Assembly: GCA_964345475.1 (NCBI GenBank)
Contig: CAYFQW010000001.1
Span: 1-64,000 of the forward strand
From: WRIS01 sp964345475
Lineage (GTDB): Bacteria; Actinomycetota; Coriobacteriia; Coriobacteriales; Eggerthellaceae
DNA length: 64,000 bases
Reading direction: 5' to 3'
The notes beneath the pieces are model-generated. The model ran no database searches. It was not told where the DNA came from and saw only the letters and a program-made list of their open reading frames with translations. A program made the position numbers and the translations under genes. Position 1 is the stretch's first letter, and every line of letters begins with the position of its first letter. Shown piece by piece: positions 26,163 through 35,431 of this stretch.

Positions 26163-27644
26163 ATGCGTATTGGGTTCGACAATGACAAGTACATCGCCTT
26201 GCAGGCAGAGCACATACGCAAGCGAATCGATCAGTTTGGTGGCAAGCTGTATCTCGAATTCGGTGGCAAGTTGTTCGATGATTACCACGCGTCCCGTGTG
26301 CTCCCAGGATTCAAGCCTGATGCGAAAATACAAATGCTCAAGCACTTGTCTGACGAAGCGGAGATTATCGTTGCAATAAATGCGAATGATATCGAAAAAA
26401 GCAAAATCAGGGGCGATTTAGGCATAACCTACGATGATGATGTTCTACGCCTTATGGACAATTTCCGCAGTATGGGATTTTTGAGCAAACATGTGGTTAT
26501 CACCCACTACGCAAACCAAGCTAATGTCGACGCATTCAAGTTAAGACTCTCGTCCTTAGGAATTAAGTACTACCTTCACCATCCCATCCCTGGCTATCCC
26601 TATGACATTGACCGCATCGTAAGCGATGAGGGGTATGGCAAAAATGATTTTATAGAAACGAGCAGGCCGCTTGTTGTCGTAACAGCCCCAGGGCCAAGTT
26701 CTGGCAAAATGGCAACCTGCCTCTCACAGCTTTATCATGAGCATAAGCGCGGCGTCAACGCAGGCTATGCTAAGTATGAGACATTCCCCATATGGAACCT
26801 TCCCCTGAAGCATCCTGTCAATGTTGCCTACGAGGCAGCCACTATTGACTTAAACGATGTCAACACCATCGATCCTTTCCACCTTGAGGCCTATGATAAA
26901 ACAACCGTAAACTACAACAGGGATGTTGAAATATTCCCCGTGCTCAAGGCTATGATGGAACGAATTTCTGGCTCGAGCCCCTATAAGTCTCCTACTGACA
27001 TGGGAGTAAATATGGCCGGTATGGCAATTATAGATGAGGACGTAGTATGCGAGGCAGCACGCATGGAAATCGTAAGGCGTTATTTTCAGACGGCCGTTTC
27101 TGCTAAACGCACAGGTGTGGGCGAGGATCTCGTAGAAAAACTTGAACTACTTTTGAACCAGGTTGGTGTAACCCCCAACCTTTCTCGCGCCAGAAATGCG
27201 GCGCTCCTTAAAGAAGAAGTAACGAAAGCTCCTGCCGGAGCCATGGAACTGCCTAACGGTAAGTTGGTTACCGGCAAAACATCTCCCCTTCTGGGAGCCG
27301 CCTCGTCGCTTTTAATGAATGCCCTCAAGGGAGTCGCTGGTGTAGATGACGATATAAAGGTTATTTCAGATGATGCTATCGAGCCTATCAGTCGCCTCAA
27401 AATCGAACGACTCCATAGCAAGAACCCACGACTACATCCAGATGAAACGCTTATTGCCCTATCAATAAGTTCAGCAAGCGATCCCTTAGCCGCTAAGCTT
27501 ATCGATCACCTTGACGACCTGCGCGGCTGTGATGCATATTTTTCCGTCATCCTTTCGACGAACGACGAGAAGCTCTACCGCACCCTCGGGATAAATGTTT
27601 GCTGTGAACCAAAGTTTGAGCAGCACTGCTACTACCATAAATAA
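26163..27644 (+). CDS. DUF1846 (UPF0371) family protein
   Basis: A 493-residue soluble protein of the DUF1846 family, found in many anaerobic Gram-positive bacteria. It starts MRIGFDNDKYIALQAEHI, and shows GKLYLEFGGKLFDDYHASRVLPGF and TAPGPSSGKMATCLSQLYHE, a P-loop-like glycine-rich segment near residue 178 with a following Lys. Structures exist for relatives but I know of no firmly established biochemical function. AAGGAG lies ten bases before the ATG. Length is normal. It stands alone on the plus strand, convergent with the M23 peptidase gene. Confidence 0.88.
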   Translation: MRIGFDNDKYIALQAEHIRKRIDQFGGKLYLEFGGKLFDDYHASRVLPGFKPDAKIQMLKHLSDEAEIIVAINANDIEKSKIRGDLGITYDDDVLRLMDNFRSMGFLSKHVVITHYANQANVDAFKLRLSSLGIKYYLHHPIPGYPYDIDRIVSDEGYGKNDFIETSRPLVVVTAPGPSSGKMATCLSQLYHEHKRGVNAGYAKYETFPIWNLPLKHPVNVAYEAATIDLNDVNTIDPFHLEAYDKTTVNYNRDVEIFPVLKAMMERISGSSPYKSPTDMGVNMAGMAIIDEDVVCEAARMEIVRRYFQTAVSAKRTGVGEDLVEKLELLLNQVGVTPNLSRARNAALLKEEVTKAPAGAMELPNGKLVTGKTSPLLGAASSLLMNALKGVAGVDDDIKVISDDAIEPISRLKIERLHSKNPRLHPDETLIALSISSASDPLAAKLIDHLDDLRGCDAYFSVILSTNDEKLYRTLGINVCCEPKFEQHCYYHK

Positions 27645-27764
27645 TCGCGCTGAGTCCACATCGTAGACGTGCGCCTAAAGAGCATATGACGATTCAGGAA
27701 CCAGCGGTTCTAGGACCTGTGATCCCAGAAGCATCGAAATTTGAAACAGCTGCCTTGAGCCTGT

Positions 27765-28913
27765 CTATATATACGACATTGGATCGACGGGAGTGCCATT
27801 AACCTCAACTTGGAAATGCAGGTGTGGACCGGTCGAATAGCCAGTTGAGCCAACATATCCAATAGTTTCCCCAGCGGAAACCGACTGACCCATAGAGCAC
27901 CCAAAAGCACTCATATGCATATAGATGGTCCGGATGCCACTACCATGCGAGAGGATAACCGCGTTTCCACCTGTGCCATACGAACCCACAAAGCTAACCG
28001 TTCCTGCTAAAGCTGCCCGAATGGGAGTACCGGTAGGAGCTGCGAAGTCGGTGCCATTGTGATATACCCCGTCCCAGGCACCCGCCCAACCAAAGGGGTT
28101 GGAGATTGCATAGCCTGGTAAGGGATGGGCCCAACCAGAGCTAGAAACACTCCCACCTCCACCACTGCCACTACTGCCACTGCCGTAGTTTATCGAAGGA
28201 GCTATGGTAGACTGAGCAAGTGAGGCAGCTTCTTCAGCACGTTTTTTAGCTTCTTCTTCCTGAATGCGCTCTTCCTCTTCTTTTGCCTTCAAGAGAACGA
28301 TCTCTTCATTAACCTTTTCGAGCGTATTCTCCATACTTGCTTTAAGAGACTCTATCTCAGCTTTATTTTCTTCGATTGTTTCCATTTTTTCAGCAGCAAG
28401 AGCTTTCTGGGATTCGTGCTCCTCTTTGACCTCTTCGGCCTCGGCATGCAGATCTTTACTTTGCTGAATAAGCTTGGTATCTTGATCAACTATTTTGTCA
28501 TACATATCGAAAGCTGCTACAAATTCTTCGAAACTCGTGGCTTTAAAAAATACATCTAAATAAGAGATGGCGCCACCGGTCTTATACATGCTCGAAACAC
28601 GCCCGCTCAACGTTTCTTGAAGCTCTTTTATTTCTGCCTCTATTTCAACCATTCTTTCCGCGGCGGCATCCGCAGCGGCTGAAGCCGTATCATATTCCTC
28701 GGTAGCCAAGGCTAGTTGATCGTTCGCCTCATTGAGCGAGGTTTGCAGATTATCAATGTCATTCATGATTTCATCTGCCTCGGCCTGTTTTTCAGCACTC
28801 GTCGTTGCATGCGCCACATCAGGCCAAACCAGAGACAGTGTACTTACCAGCGTGACGGATAAGAGAAAACAAAGGATAATGCGTCCAGTGCTTTGTGTGG
28901 TTACGTTCTTCAT
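27765..28913 (-). CDS. Exported coiled-coil M23 peptidase (murein hydrolase or hydrolase activator)
   Basis: The 382-residue protein has a signal peptide (about 1-38, ending near AHA), a long coiled coil (about 40-225) rich in Glu, Ala and Lys, a Gly/Ser linker, and a C-terminal M23 domain. Zinc-site motifs are HNGTDFAAP (His and Asp) and GPHLHFQ (H-x-H). The layout resembles EnvC and the SagB/CwlO-like proteins that act in cell separation. Because all metal residues are present, it may be an active endopeptidase and not only an activator. The ATG at 28913 follows AGAAGG by six bases; nine codons upstream of it are open but unsupported. Confidence 0.88.
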   Translation of the reverse strand: MKNVTTQSTGRIILCFLLSVTLVSTLSLVWPDVAHATTSAEKQAEADEIMNDIDNLQTSLNEANDQLALATEEYDTASAAADAAAERMVEIEAEIKELQETLSGRVSSMYKTGGAISYLDVFFKATSFEEFVAAFDMYDKIVDQDTKLIQQSKDLHAEAEEVKEEHESQKALAAEKMETIEENKAEIESLKASMENTLEKVNEEIVLLKAKEEEERIQEEEAKKRAEEAASLAQSTIAPSINYGSGSSGSGGGGSVSSSGWAHPLPGYAISNPFGWAGAWDGVYHNGTDFAAPTGTPIRAALAGTVSFVGSYGTGGNAVILSHGSGIRTIYMHMSAFGCSMGQSVSAGETIGYVGSTGYSTGPHLHFQVEVNGTPVDPMSYI

Positions 28914-29088
28914 GTGCACCTTCTCATGTTTTATAATCAAGCCTGCTTTTTTACAGGATGAATGTATGAATCACGATAATAGCAAGAGGAAGCCCCACAT
29001 GCAAATTCTTTCAAGAAAATGCACAGCTTGATCATCTCAACACCTTAACTTCTAGTTCGCATCATTTTCTGGGATTAGACTATTCTTT

Positions 29089-29988
29089 TTAGTCCCCTGA
29101 ATGAAAAAACACTTCTGAAAGATGGGTGTAGAAGGGAGACTCCCCGCATCTCAAAAGTCGCGTGGGGCTTTCTCCTACTCTCACACATATTCTTTCAAGT
29201 GGCCTTTCTAGGGAAAGCTGTCTCCCGTCGATAGAAACCGCAAGTTCTTCAGGCTTGCTCCCCTTGTCAGGAACAAGCTCTACCACATCGTTTTTGGACG
29301 TCACAATCGCTCTTGAACGTAAGGTGTGGGGAGCTAAGGGGACAACGACAAGTCCTTGGTATTCAGGGGTCAGCAAAGGACCGCCAGCCGACAGGGCGTA
29401 GGCGGTGGAGCCAGTCGCCGTTGAAACGACAAGCCCATCTCCCCGTAATTGGGAGATAAAAGACCCATCAATGTAATACGACAGTTCGACAATCTTCCCA
29501 TGAACGGCATTAGAAAGCACAACTTCGTTTAGCCCTACAAAACGGCTTGTACCCAGTCTCTCTCCGACATCGTCGCTGCACGAGATATCTGAAGGGTCGT
29601 CTCCCTCGTATAAGACATCGACAATAAACTTACTCCGACGCTCCTCGATGAGCTCACCGGCGAAGGCATCTGCTACGATTTCGACTATACCTCCCTCTCC
29701 CTCATTTGCCAAGAACCCGAGGTGTCCAAAGTTGACACCGAGCAAAGGTGTATCCATTCCATGCAAAAGCCTGGCAGTAGAAAGAATCGTGCCGTCTCCC
29801 CCGAGGGCGAGGGCAAAATCAGGTTCTTCTTCGAGATAGTCCTTGGGGTTAATGTACGGCCCTTCTGGGAACTCGCCACTATTTATTACCTGAAAATCAA
29901 TCGACTGCGAGGAGAGGTACATGTGTAGAACTAAGGATGCCTCCATTGCCTTTTTATTGGTATTATTACGAACAATCAGCACGCGCAT
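29089..29988 (-). CDS. nadK: NAD kinase
   Basis: A 299-residue NAD kinase that makes NADP from NAD with ATP. The family motif GGDGTILSTARLL is at about residues 62-74, followed by GVNFGHLGFLAN, NEVVLSN, DGLVVSTATGSTAYALSAGGP and the C-terminal SIDGRQ. I chose the ATG at 29988, which follows CGGAG by seven bases and matches the usual start of the family (MRVLIVRN); an open frame extends 50 codons upstream without support. It is divergent from murJ. Confidence 0.95.
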   Translation of the reverse strand: MRVLIVRNNTNKKAMEASLVLHMYLSSQSIDFQVINSGEFPEGPYINPKDYLEEEPDFALALGGDGTILSTARLLHGMDTPLLGVNFGHLGFLANEGEGGIVEIVADAFAGELIEERRSKFIVDVLYEGDDPSDISCSDDVGERLGTSRFVGLNEVVLSNAVHGKIVELSYYIDGSFISQLRGDGLVVSTATGSTAYALSAGGPLLTPEYQGLVVVPLAPHTLRSRAIVTSKNDVVELVPDKGSKPEELAVSIDGRQLSLERPLERICVRVGESPTRLLRCGESPFYTHLSEVFFHSGD

Positions 29989-30170
29989 TATTGGCTCCGT
30001 TTCCAATTTGCTATGATAGCTACTGTCTGCTTTTGTCAGGTAATGGGAAAGTCCCGTTTCCAAAAAATAAAAGCGGGGTTTCTGCATGGCGAAGTTGTCA
30101 CAGTAGAGCGCCCGGCTCGAGGATACGTATACAAACAATACCTATTATAACCAATAGCTAGGAAAACCAT

Positions 30171-31940
30171 ATGCCCAACAAGCTCCTGCGAGCAAAACAT
30201 ATAGACAGAGACAAAACAAAGTGTCACGAAAATGGCGCTGGGCAAGAAAAAGCTTTAGGTTCCGAGCTATCACACGAACCACCTCGCAAAACCCATATTC
30301 AGACAAAAGAGGGCGTGGAAGGTGTCGCTCTGGCACGCACTCCTTCCGTAGGCTCCTCCGCCCTCCTTATGAGCGCCTGTGTTATTGTTTCGCGGATAAC
30401 AGGCTTCATCAGAACTTGGACGATGGCTTTTGCTCTGGGAGCTACTCTTCTCTCCAGCTCGTATCAGATAGCAAACAACCTTCCTTACATGCTGTATGAA
30501 CTGGTTGCTGGGGGATTACTGGTCACCGCTTTTCTCCCTGTATATCTTTCAGTAAAACGAAAACTGGGTGCAAAAGCATCTAACGACTTTGCATCGAGCC
30601 TCTTATCCATTGTTCTATTGTTCTTAGGCTTGATATCGATACTCTGCATGCTATTCCCTTCGGTCGTTATCTACACTCAAAGCTTCTTGAGTGACCAGGG
30701 CGAAATGGGCCAAGCAGTATTCTTCTTTCAATTTTTCGCAATTCAAATTATTTTCTATGGAGCAAGCGCCATCATGTCCGGTCTGTTGAATGCTAACCGG
30801 GACTATCTTTGGTCAAACCTTGCGCCAGCCTTCAATAACCTAATAGTAATAAGCACTTTTTTTGCTTACTATTTCCTTGCGCCTTTCAATGCTGAACTCG
30901 CCCTGTACGTCATAGCCATCGGCAATCCTTTTGGCGTTGTTGTCCAGATGCTTATCCAGCTTCCCTCCGTGAGACGCAATGGCATACGCCTGCGCTTTCA
31001 CATTAACTGGAAGGATCCTGCCCTGAAGGAGACGCTGAGTATCGGCGTGCCTGCCTTCATCATCATGGTCTATTCTTTCGTGGTAACCTCGACACAAACG
31101 GCAGCTTCGTACAGCTTTGCAGAAAATGGGCCTTCCATTATATTCTACGCCCGTATGTGGTTCACCCTCCCCTACTCGTTCCTCGTCGTTCCCCTTTCAA
31201 CGGCCCTCTTCACCGAACTGGCATCGATGTATGCCGATAAGGATATCGAAGGGGTTAAACGCGCCATCGTCTCAGGTTCGAATCAGATTATCTTCCTTAT
31301 GATACCTTTCATGTTTTACTTGATAGTTTTTGCCTCTCCCCTCATTTCGCTCTATCACGCAGGGGCTTTTACTTCGGAGAACATACAAGAAGTTGCTATA
31401 TATCTCAGCGTATTCGCGCTCGCTCTGCCTTTTTATGGCATTAATACCTACTTCCAAAGAGTGTTTAGCACCATGAGAAAGCTCAATGTTTTTGCGCTTG
31501 TGGGAAGCGCCTGCGCGCTTTTTCAAATCGCACTGACACTTATCGCAGCAAGCCTTGCGAGCCAGGGAATCCTGCCTATTCCTATCTCAAGCATCGCCTT
31601 GGCTGAAATGCTTTTTTTTGTTATATGCGATGGCCTGCTCTTTATGTATCTCCGAAAATACTTTGGTCGCATGGGATTTCGTTCGACCTTGAAAGCTGCG
31701 GTTTCCGGGCTTGCTGTCGGGCTCATAGGAGCAGTGGTCGGAGCGGGGTTGCTTTATATACTCGAAAGATGTATAGCTCCTATCGATGGCAACATTCTAA
31801 CTGCACTTGCCTATATCGTGATTGCAGGACTTGCCAGTATTTTTACAAGCTTTGGACTCGCCTTGAAATTCAAGGTTAAGGAAACAGCATTTATTGTACA
31901 TCTCATTTCGACGATAAAAAGAAGGCTGGGACGTGCTTGA
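30171..31940 (+). CDS. murJ: Lipid II flippase MurJ (MviN)
   Basis: A 589-residue MOP-superfamily transporter with about 14 membrane segments. Recognisable blocks are SACVIVSRITGFIRTWTMAFALG, ANNLPYMLYELVAGGLLVTAFLPVY and the Arg/Asp-bearing NRDYLWSNLAPAFNN. A hydrophilic N-terminal extension of about 60 residues precedes the first membrane helix and is not usual. TAGGA precedes the ATG. MurJ flips lipid II, here perhaps carrying a D-Asp bridge, because the neighbouring convergent cluster encodes bridge synthesis. Its last 38 bases overlap the racemase gene on the other strand. Confidence 0.93.
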   Translation: MPNKLLRAKHIDRDKTKCHENGAGQEKALGSELSHEPPRKTHIQTKEGVEGVALARTPSVGSSALLMSACVIVSRITGFIRTWTMAFALGATLLSSSYQIANNLPYMLYELVAGGLLVTAFLPVYLSVKRKLGAKASNDFASSLLSIVLLFLGLISILCMLFPSVVIYTQSFLSDQGEMGQAVFFFQFFAIQIIFYGASAIMSGLLNANRDYLWSNLAPAFNNLIVISTFFAYYFLAPFNAELALYVIAIGNPFGVVVQMLIQLPSVRRNGIRLRFHINWKDPALKETLSIGVPAFIIMVYSFVVTSTQTAASYSFAENGPSIIFYARMWFTLPYSFLVVPLSTALFTELASMYADKDIEGVKRAIVSGSNQIIFLMIPFMFYLIVFASPLISLYHAGAFTSENIQEVAIYLSVFALALPFYGINTYFQRVFSTMRKLNVFALVGSACALFQIALTLIAASLASQGILPIPISSIALAEMLFFVICDGLLFMYLRKYFGRMGFRSTLKAAVSGLAVGLIGAVVGAGLLYILERCIAPIDGNILTALAYIVIAGLASIFTSFGLALKFKVKETAFIVHLISTIKRRLGRA

Positions 31941-32652
31941 CGTCTACTTCTGCACCGCATCTCTCGATGGCAGAGACGGCTAGCACATCGAGGGCGTCAA
32001 CGATTTCCATGCCCTCAATACATGAAGGAGCATCCAGGGCAGAAAGCTCGGTACATGCCAAAACAAGGGCTTCACAAGCTTCTTGTTCAAAATACTTCAC
32101 AAGGGGCAAAAGCTTCTCAAAAGGCGGGACTGTCCCCCCTTTTATGTCTTTATAAATGATATCCGTAAGTAGCTGCTGGCCTTCTACGTCGGGAGCCACC
32201 GCCTCTATACCGACACGCCCAAACATATCCTGGTACAGACCTGTAGATATAGTTCCCTTTGTTGCTAGTATTCCGCATCGGTAGATTTTTTTCCGTTCGA
32301 GGTGATTCCTTGTCTCTTCGACCATATTGATGAGATGCGCTTTCTTCAAAACGCTGGAAATCTCCTCGTAGCGGGTGTGGGCAGTATTGCAGGTTAATGC
32401 AATCACTTCACAAGCCATCTCTTCGAGTTCGCGAGCAGTCTTTTGTAGGGGTTCAACAAAACAGTCCTGGGATTCGCCTGTTAAAAAGGCTGTCCTGTCA
32501 GGCGTTTGAGGGCGGCTTAAGATACAGATCTCGAGATGATCCTGATCTTTTTCAGCCTTCGTGAAATGTACTACACGTTCGAAGAAGCGTACGGTGGCCA
32601 AAGGGCCAAGACCGCCTATTACTCCTAATTTCTTTTTTGCATGCGTGTTCAT
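31903..32652 (-). CDS. Aspartate/glutamate racemase family protein, probable aspartate racemase
   Basis: A 249-residue PLP-independent racemase of the Asp/Glu racemase superfamily. LGVIGGLGPLATVRFFERVV at residues 9-28 is the Asp racemase-type N-terminal signature. The two catalytic cysteines lie in ALTCNTAHTRYEE (about residue 88) and LVLACTELSAL (about residue 200), each in the expected C-N-T-A and C-T-E context. This subgroup usually makes D-Asp from L-Asp. Its gene overlaps map by 4 bases and ends the D-Asp ligase, murE, asnB-like, map series, so its job is probably D-Asp supply for peptidoglycan. Glutamate racemase or an amino acid of another kind cannot be excluded. The convergent murJ overlaps by 38 bases. 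Confidence 0.85.
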   Translation of the reverse strand: MNTHAKKKLGVIGGLGPLATVRFFERVVHFTKAEKDQDHLEICILSRPQTPDRTAFLTGESQDCFVEPLQKTARELEEMACEVIALTCNTAHTRYEEISSVLKKAHLINMVEETRNHLERKKIYRCGILATKGTISTGLYQDMFGRVGIEAVAPDVEGQQLLTDIIYKDIKGGTVPPFEKLLPLVKYFEQEACEALVLACTELSALDAPSCIEGMEIVDALDVLAVSAIERCGAEVDVKHVPAFFLSSK

Positions 32653-33422
32653 GATACCGGTCGACGATACCGCTCTTCTGTCGTAAGGATGACGGCACCC
32701 TCTTCAGTAATAGCTATTGTCTTTTCGAAATGAGCCGAATCCGAGCCATCTGCGGTACATACAAGCCAGCCGTCAGGCATGGGCTGTGTTTTATGGGTCC
32801 CTATATTAACCATAGGCTCTATGGCTAAAACCATACCGGCTTCAAGCTTAATTCCTGTGTTTCTTTTTCCGAAGTTTGGGACGTTAGGTTCTTCATGCAT
32901 ATTACGCCCGATGCCGTGGCCGACATATTCGCGTACCACCCCGTAGCCAGCTTCCTCTGCTATTTCTTGCACAGCGGCACCGATATCTCCCAGGCGATTT
33001 CCTACTCGCGCAGCGTCTAGGGCAGCCCACATGCATTGCTCGGTAACATCAAGAAGGCGTTGTTTTTCATCGGAAATTTTTCCAACTGGAAAGGTCCAGG
33101 CATTATCCCCTACCCAACCATTGACAATAGCTCCCGTGTCTATCGAAATGATATCACCTTCTTGCAAAATAACATTCGCTGAAGGAATACCGTGAACAAT
33201 CTCGTTGTTGAGAGAGGCACAAATAGAACCAGGAAAACCACCATAGCCTTTAAATGCGGGAACTCCGCCTTCCAAACGAATGAGGGATTCCGCAATTTGA
33301 TCGAGCTCTAACGTAGATATACCTGGCTGAACTCGCGAACCGACTTCTCTCAAAACTCGCGCGGATAAACGTCCCGCCTCTTTCATAGCCTCAATCTCTG
33401 AGCGAGATTTCCTTATAATCAT
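32649..33422 (-). CDS. map: Methionine aminopeptidase, type I
   Basis: A 257-residue enzyme that removes the initiator Met from nascent proteins. The pita-bread metal-site residues are seen in VHGIPSANVILQEGDIISIDTGAIVNGWVGDNAWTF (His, two Asp), YVGHGIGRNMHEEPNVPNFG (His) and MVLAIEPMVNIG (Glu), with a further Glu in ITEEGAVILT. The ATG at 33422 starts the conserved MIIRKSRSEIEAM; AAAGG is ten bases upstream. map usually follows adk in the spc operon of related bacteria; here it lies between the asnB-like gene and the racemase gene, overlapping the latter by four bases. Confidence 0.95.
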   Translation of the reverse strand: MIIRKSRSEIEAMKEAGRLSARVLREVGSRVQPGISTLELDQIAESLIRLEGGVPAFKGYGGFPGSICASLNNEIVHGIPSANVILQEGDIISIDTGAIVNGWVGDNAWTFPVGKISDEKQRLLDVTEQCMWAALDAARVGNRLGDIGAAVQEIAEEAGYGVVREYVGHGIGRNMHEEPNVPNFGKRNTGIKLEAGMVLAIEPMVNIGTHKTQPMPDGWLVCTADGSDSAHFEKTIAITEEGAVILTTEERYRRPVS

Positions 33423-33521
33423 GCTTCTTGCGCCTTTCGTATGCCCTCTATGTATTGCTTTGAAGTATACCACTAAACAAATAGCAAAAATTATTTCCGT
33501 ACGACAAAGATGAGGATCCCT

Positions 33522-35354
33522 CTAAGCTAGGACAAAGTATTGCTCGTACCAGAGAAGAAATGCATATATGGTATATATCTTTCTATGGTTGTTCGCCTTT
33601 TCACTTTTGTGATCTTCCAATAGCTCTAATAGTTTTTCTTGATTAAATATTTCACCCGTATACTCTTGCTCAAACAGTTCTTTTACCTGGGCATAGTGAA
33701 CATCCTCTCGCAACCAGGCGCAGATAGGTACAGGAAATCCAATCTTTTGACGTTGAGCCCATTCGCTCGGGATTTTTGTTAAGGCCGCCTCCCGAAAAGC
33801 TCGTTTAGACTTCTTCCCTTTGACACAATGCTCGCTCGGAAGAGTCCTCGCAAAGTTCCATACTGCCATGTCGAGATAGGGAGCACGAACCTCCAGAGAG
33901 TGGGCCATCGTCATGCGGTCTGCTTTAAGAAGAATATCGTAAGGAAGCCATACGTGCATATCAAAATACATTTTTTTATGTAAGTCATCCCAGTCTTGGG
34001 CCTGGTCAAAGTATGGCTTTGTAATATCCTGAAAGCGGATATCGCTTCTATACGCATCGGATAAAACCTCATTCGCCTCTTCATTCCCCATGATATGCGA
34101 CTGTCCCGTATAGGAGTCCTCAAAGGAATATGCATTACGCTCTATAAAACCCTGTCCTTTGAAATACGGCCTGTCTGAGGCCCATGAAGCAAGCTTCTTA
34201 CGTAAGCTGAGCGGAAAAAGCTTATACACTTTATCTGAAACGCCCTCTAAGTACGTATCATATCCTCCGAATAGCTCATCAGCGCCTTCTCCTGAAAGGG
34301 CTATTCTTATGTCCTTCGATGCCATGCTTGAAAGGAAATAGAGAGGAACAGCCGATAGATTAGCATGAGGCTCATCAGAATAATATTGTATACGTGGCAA
34401 AGCTTCGAAAAATTCCTTGGAGCTTATGGTTCGACGCACGTTTTCCATCCCTAAAAGATTGCTGAGTTCATGTGCAAGTTCGGTTTCATCAAAGCCATCC
34501 ATTCCAAACCCTATCGAATAGGTTTTCATGGGCTTTACGGATGACGCGATATAGCTCGAATCTACACCGCCCGAAAGGAAGGACCCCGTCTTTGCATTAC
34601 TCATTTGGTTGCGATCAACAGAATCTTGCACCAGCTGTTTTATGCGCTCAACTGCCTCCTCAAAACTCATAGGCTCCTGCTTGTAATCGATCGCAAAGTA
34701 AGGCTTAGTTACAAACACCTCACCATCATAGGTAAAGTACGTCCCTGGTTTAAGCTTATACACGCCCTTAAACATAGTCTCTTCGTTCGGCGTGTATTGG
34801 AACATCAAATACAGCTTTAAAGCCTGCTTATTGAAGTTTTTTTCGAAGGAGGGGTGGGATAGAAAGGACTTTATCTCGGAGCCGAACAGAAAAGCGTCTC
34901 CCATTTTCGCGTAATTGAAAGGCTTGACACCAAAATAATCCCTTGCCCCATAAAGGCTGTGATCTTGTTTGTTGTATACAAGAAAAGCGAAGGACCCTTG
35001 AAGCTGAGCTGCTACTCCCTCCCCGTAGACCTTAAATGCGTGAGAGACTAGTTCGACGTCAGACCGGGACTGAAACTCAACACCGTGAAGCTCAACGAGA
35101 TCCTTTCTTATGCTCTCATAATTGGAAATCGTGCCGTCAAAAACTACTACATACAAGCCATCGGCACTATGGAAGGGCTGTGCTGCGTCTCCGGGCATGC
35201 CTGTGTCTAAATAGCGAAAATTCATCGCGATATGTGTATCCGTGTAAAACCCGGACCCATCGGGACCTCGGTGTTCAATACGCTGCCCCATGTCAGCAAT
35301 GATCTCATCTTTGTTAGAAATATGTTCATCATAAAACCCTGTAAATCCGCTCAT
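33522..35354 (-). CDS. Asparagine synthase-like amidotransferase lacking the glutaminase cysteine
   Basis: A 610-residue protein with the class II glutamine amidotransferase domain (1 to about 200) and the asparagine synthase domain (about 230-600). The ATP-pyrophosphatase loop FLSGGVDSSYIAS (259-271) and SGEGADELFGGY (354-365) are intact. The glutaminase half is degenerate: residue 2 is Ser (codon AGC) where family members need Cys, and FDGTISNYE (72-80) replaces the usual F-N-G-E-I-Y-N. HRGPDG and R47 remain. It could make asparagine from ammonia, but the context (D-Asp ligase, murE, racemase) favours amidation of D-Asp in the wall precursor, as AsnH does in Lactococcus. Start ATG at 35354; the upstream ribosome site is weak. 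Confidence 0.8.
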   Translation of the reverse strand: MSGFTGFYDEHISNKDEIIADMGQRIEHRGPDGSGFYTDTHIAMNFRYLDTGMPGDAAQPFHSADGLYVVVFDGTISNYESIRKDLVELHGVEFQSRSDVELVSHAFKVYGEGVAAQLQGSFAFLVYNKQDHSLYGARDYFGVKPFNYAKMGDAFLFGSEIKSFLSHPSFEKNFNKQALKLYLMFQYTPNEETMFKGVYKLKPGTYFTYDGEVFVTKPYFAIDYKQEPMSFEEAVERIKQLVQDSVDRNQMSNAKTGSFLSGGVDSSYIASSVKPMKTYSIGFGMDGFDETELAHELSNLLGMENVRRTISSKEFFEALPRIQYYSDEPHANLSAVPLYFLSSMASKDIRIALSGEGADELFGGYDTYLEGVSDKVYKLFPLSLRKKLASWASDRPYFKGQGFIERNAYSFEDSYTGQSHIMGNEEANEVLSDAYRSDIRFQDITKPYFDQAQDWDDLHKKMYFDMHVWLPYDILLKADRMTMAHSLEVRAPYLDMAVWNFARTLPSEHCVKGKKSKRAFREAALTKIPSEWAQRQKIGFPVPICAWLREDVHYAQVKELFEQEYTGEIFNQEKLLELLEDHKSEKANNHRKIYTIYAFLLWYEQYFVLA

Positions 35355-35431
35355 AGTGTATCTTTCTTCTCTTTGGACATGTTAATCCTCATAAACTCCC
35401 ACTCGTTTGTCAGAGACCACACAAGGTCGTC

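Noticed and set aside
33522..35354. Glutamine-dependent asparagine synthetase as a plain housekeeping call
   Set aside because: The missing Cys2, the altered N-G-E motif and the wall-gene neighbours make a simple asnB label too confident.
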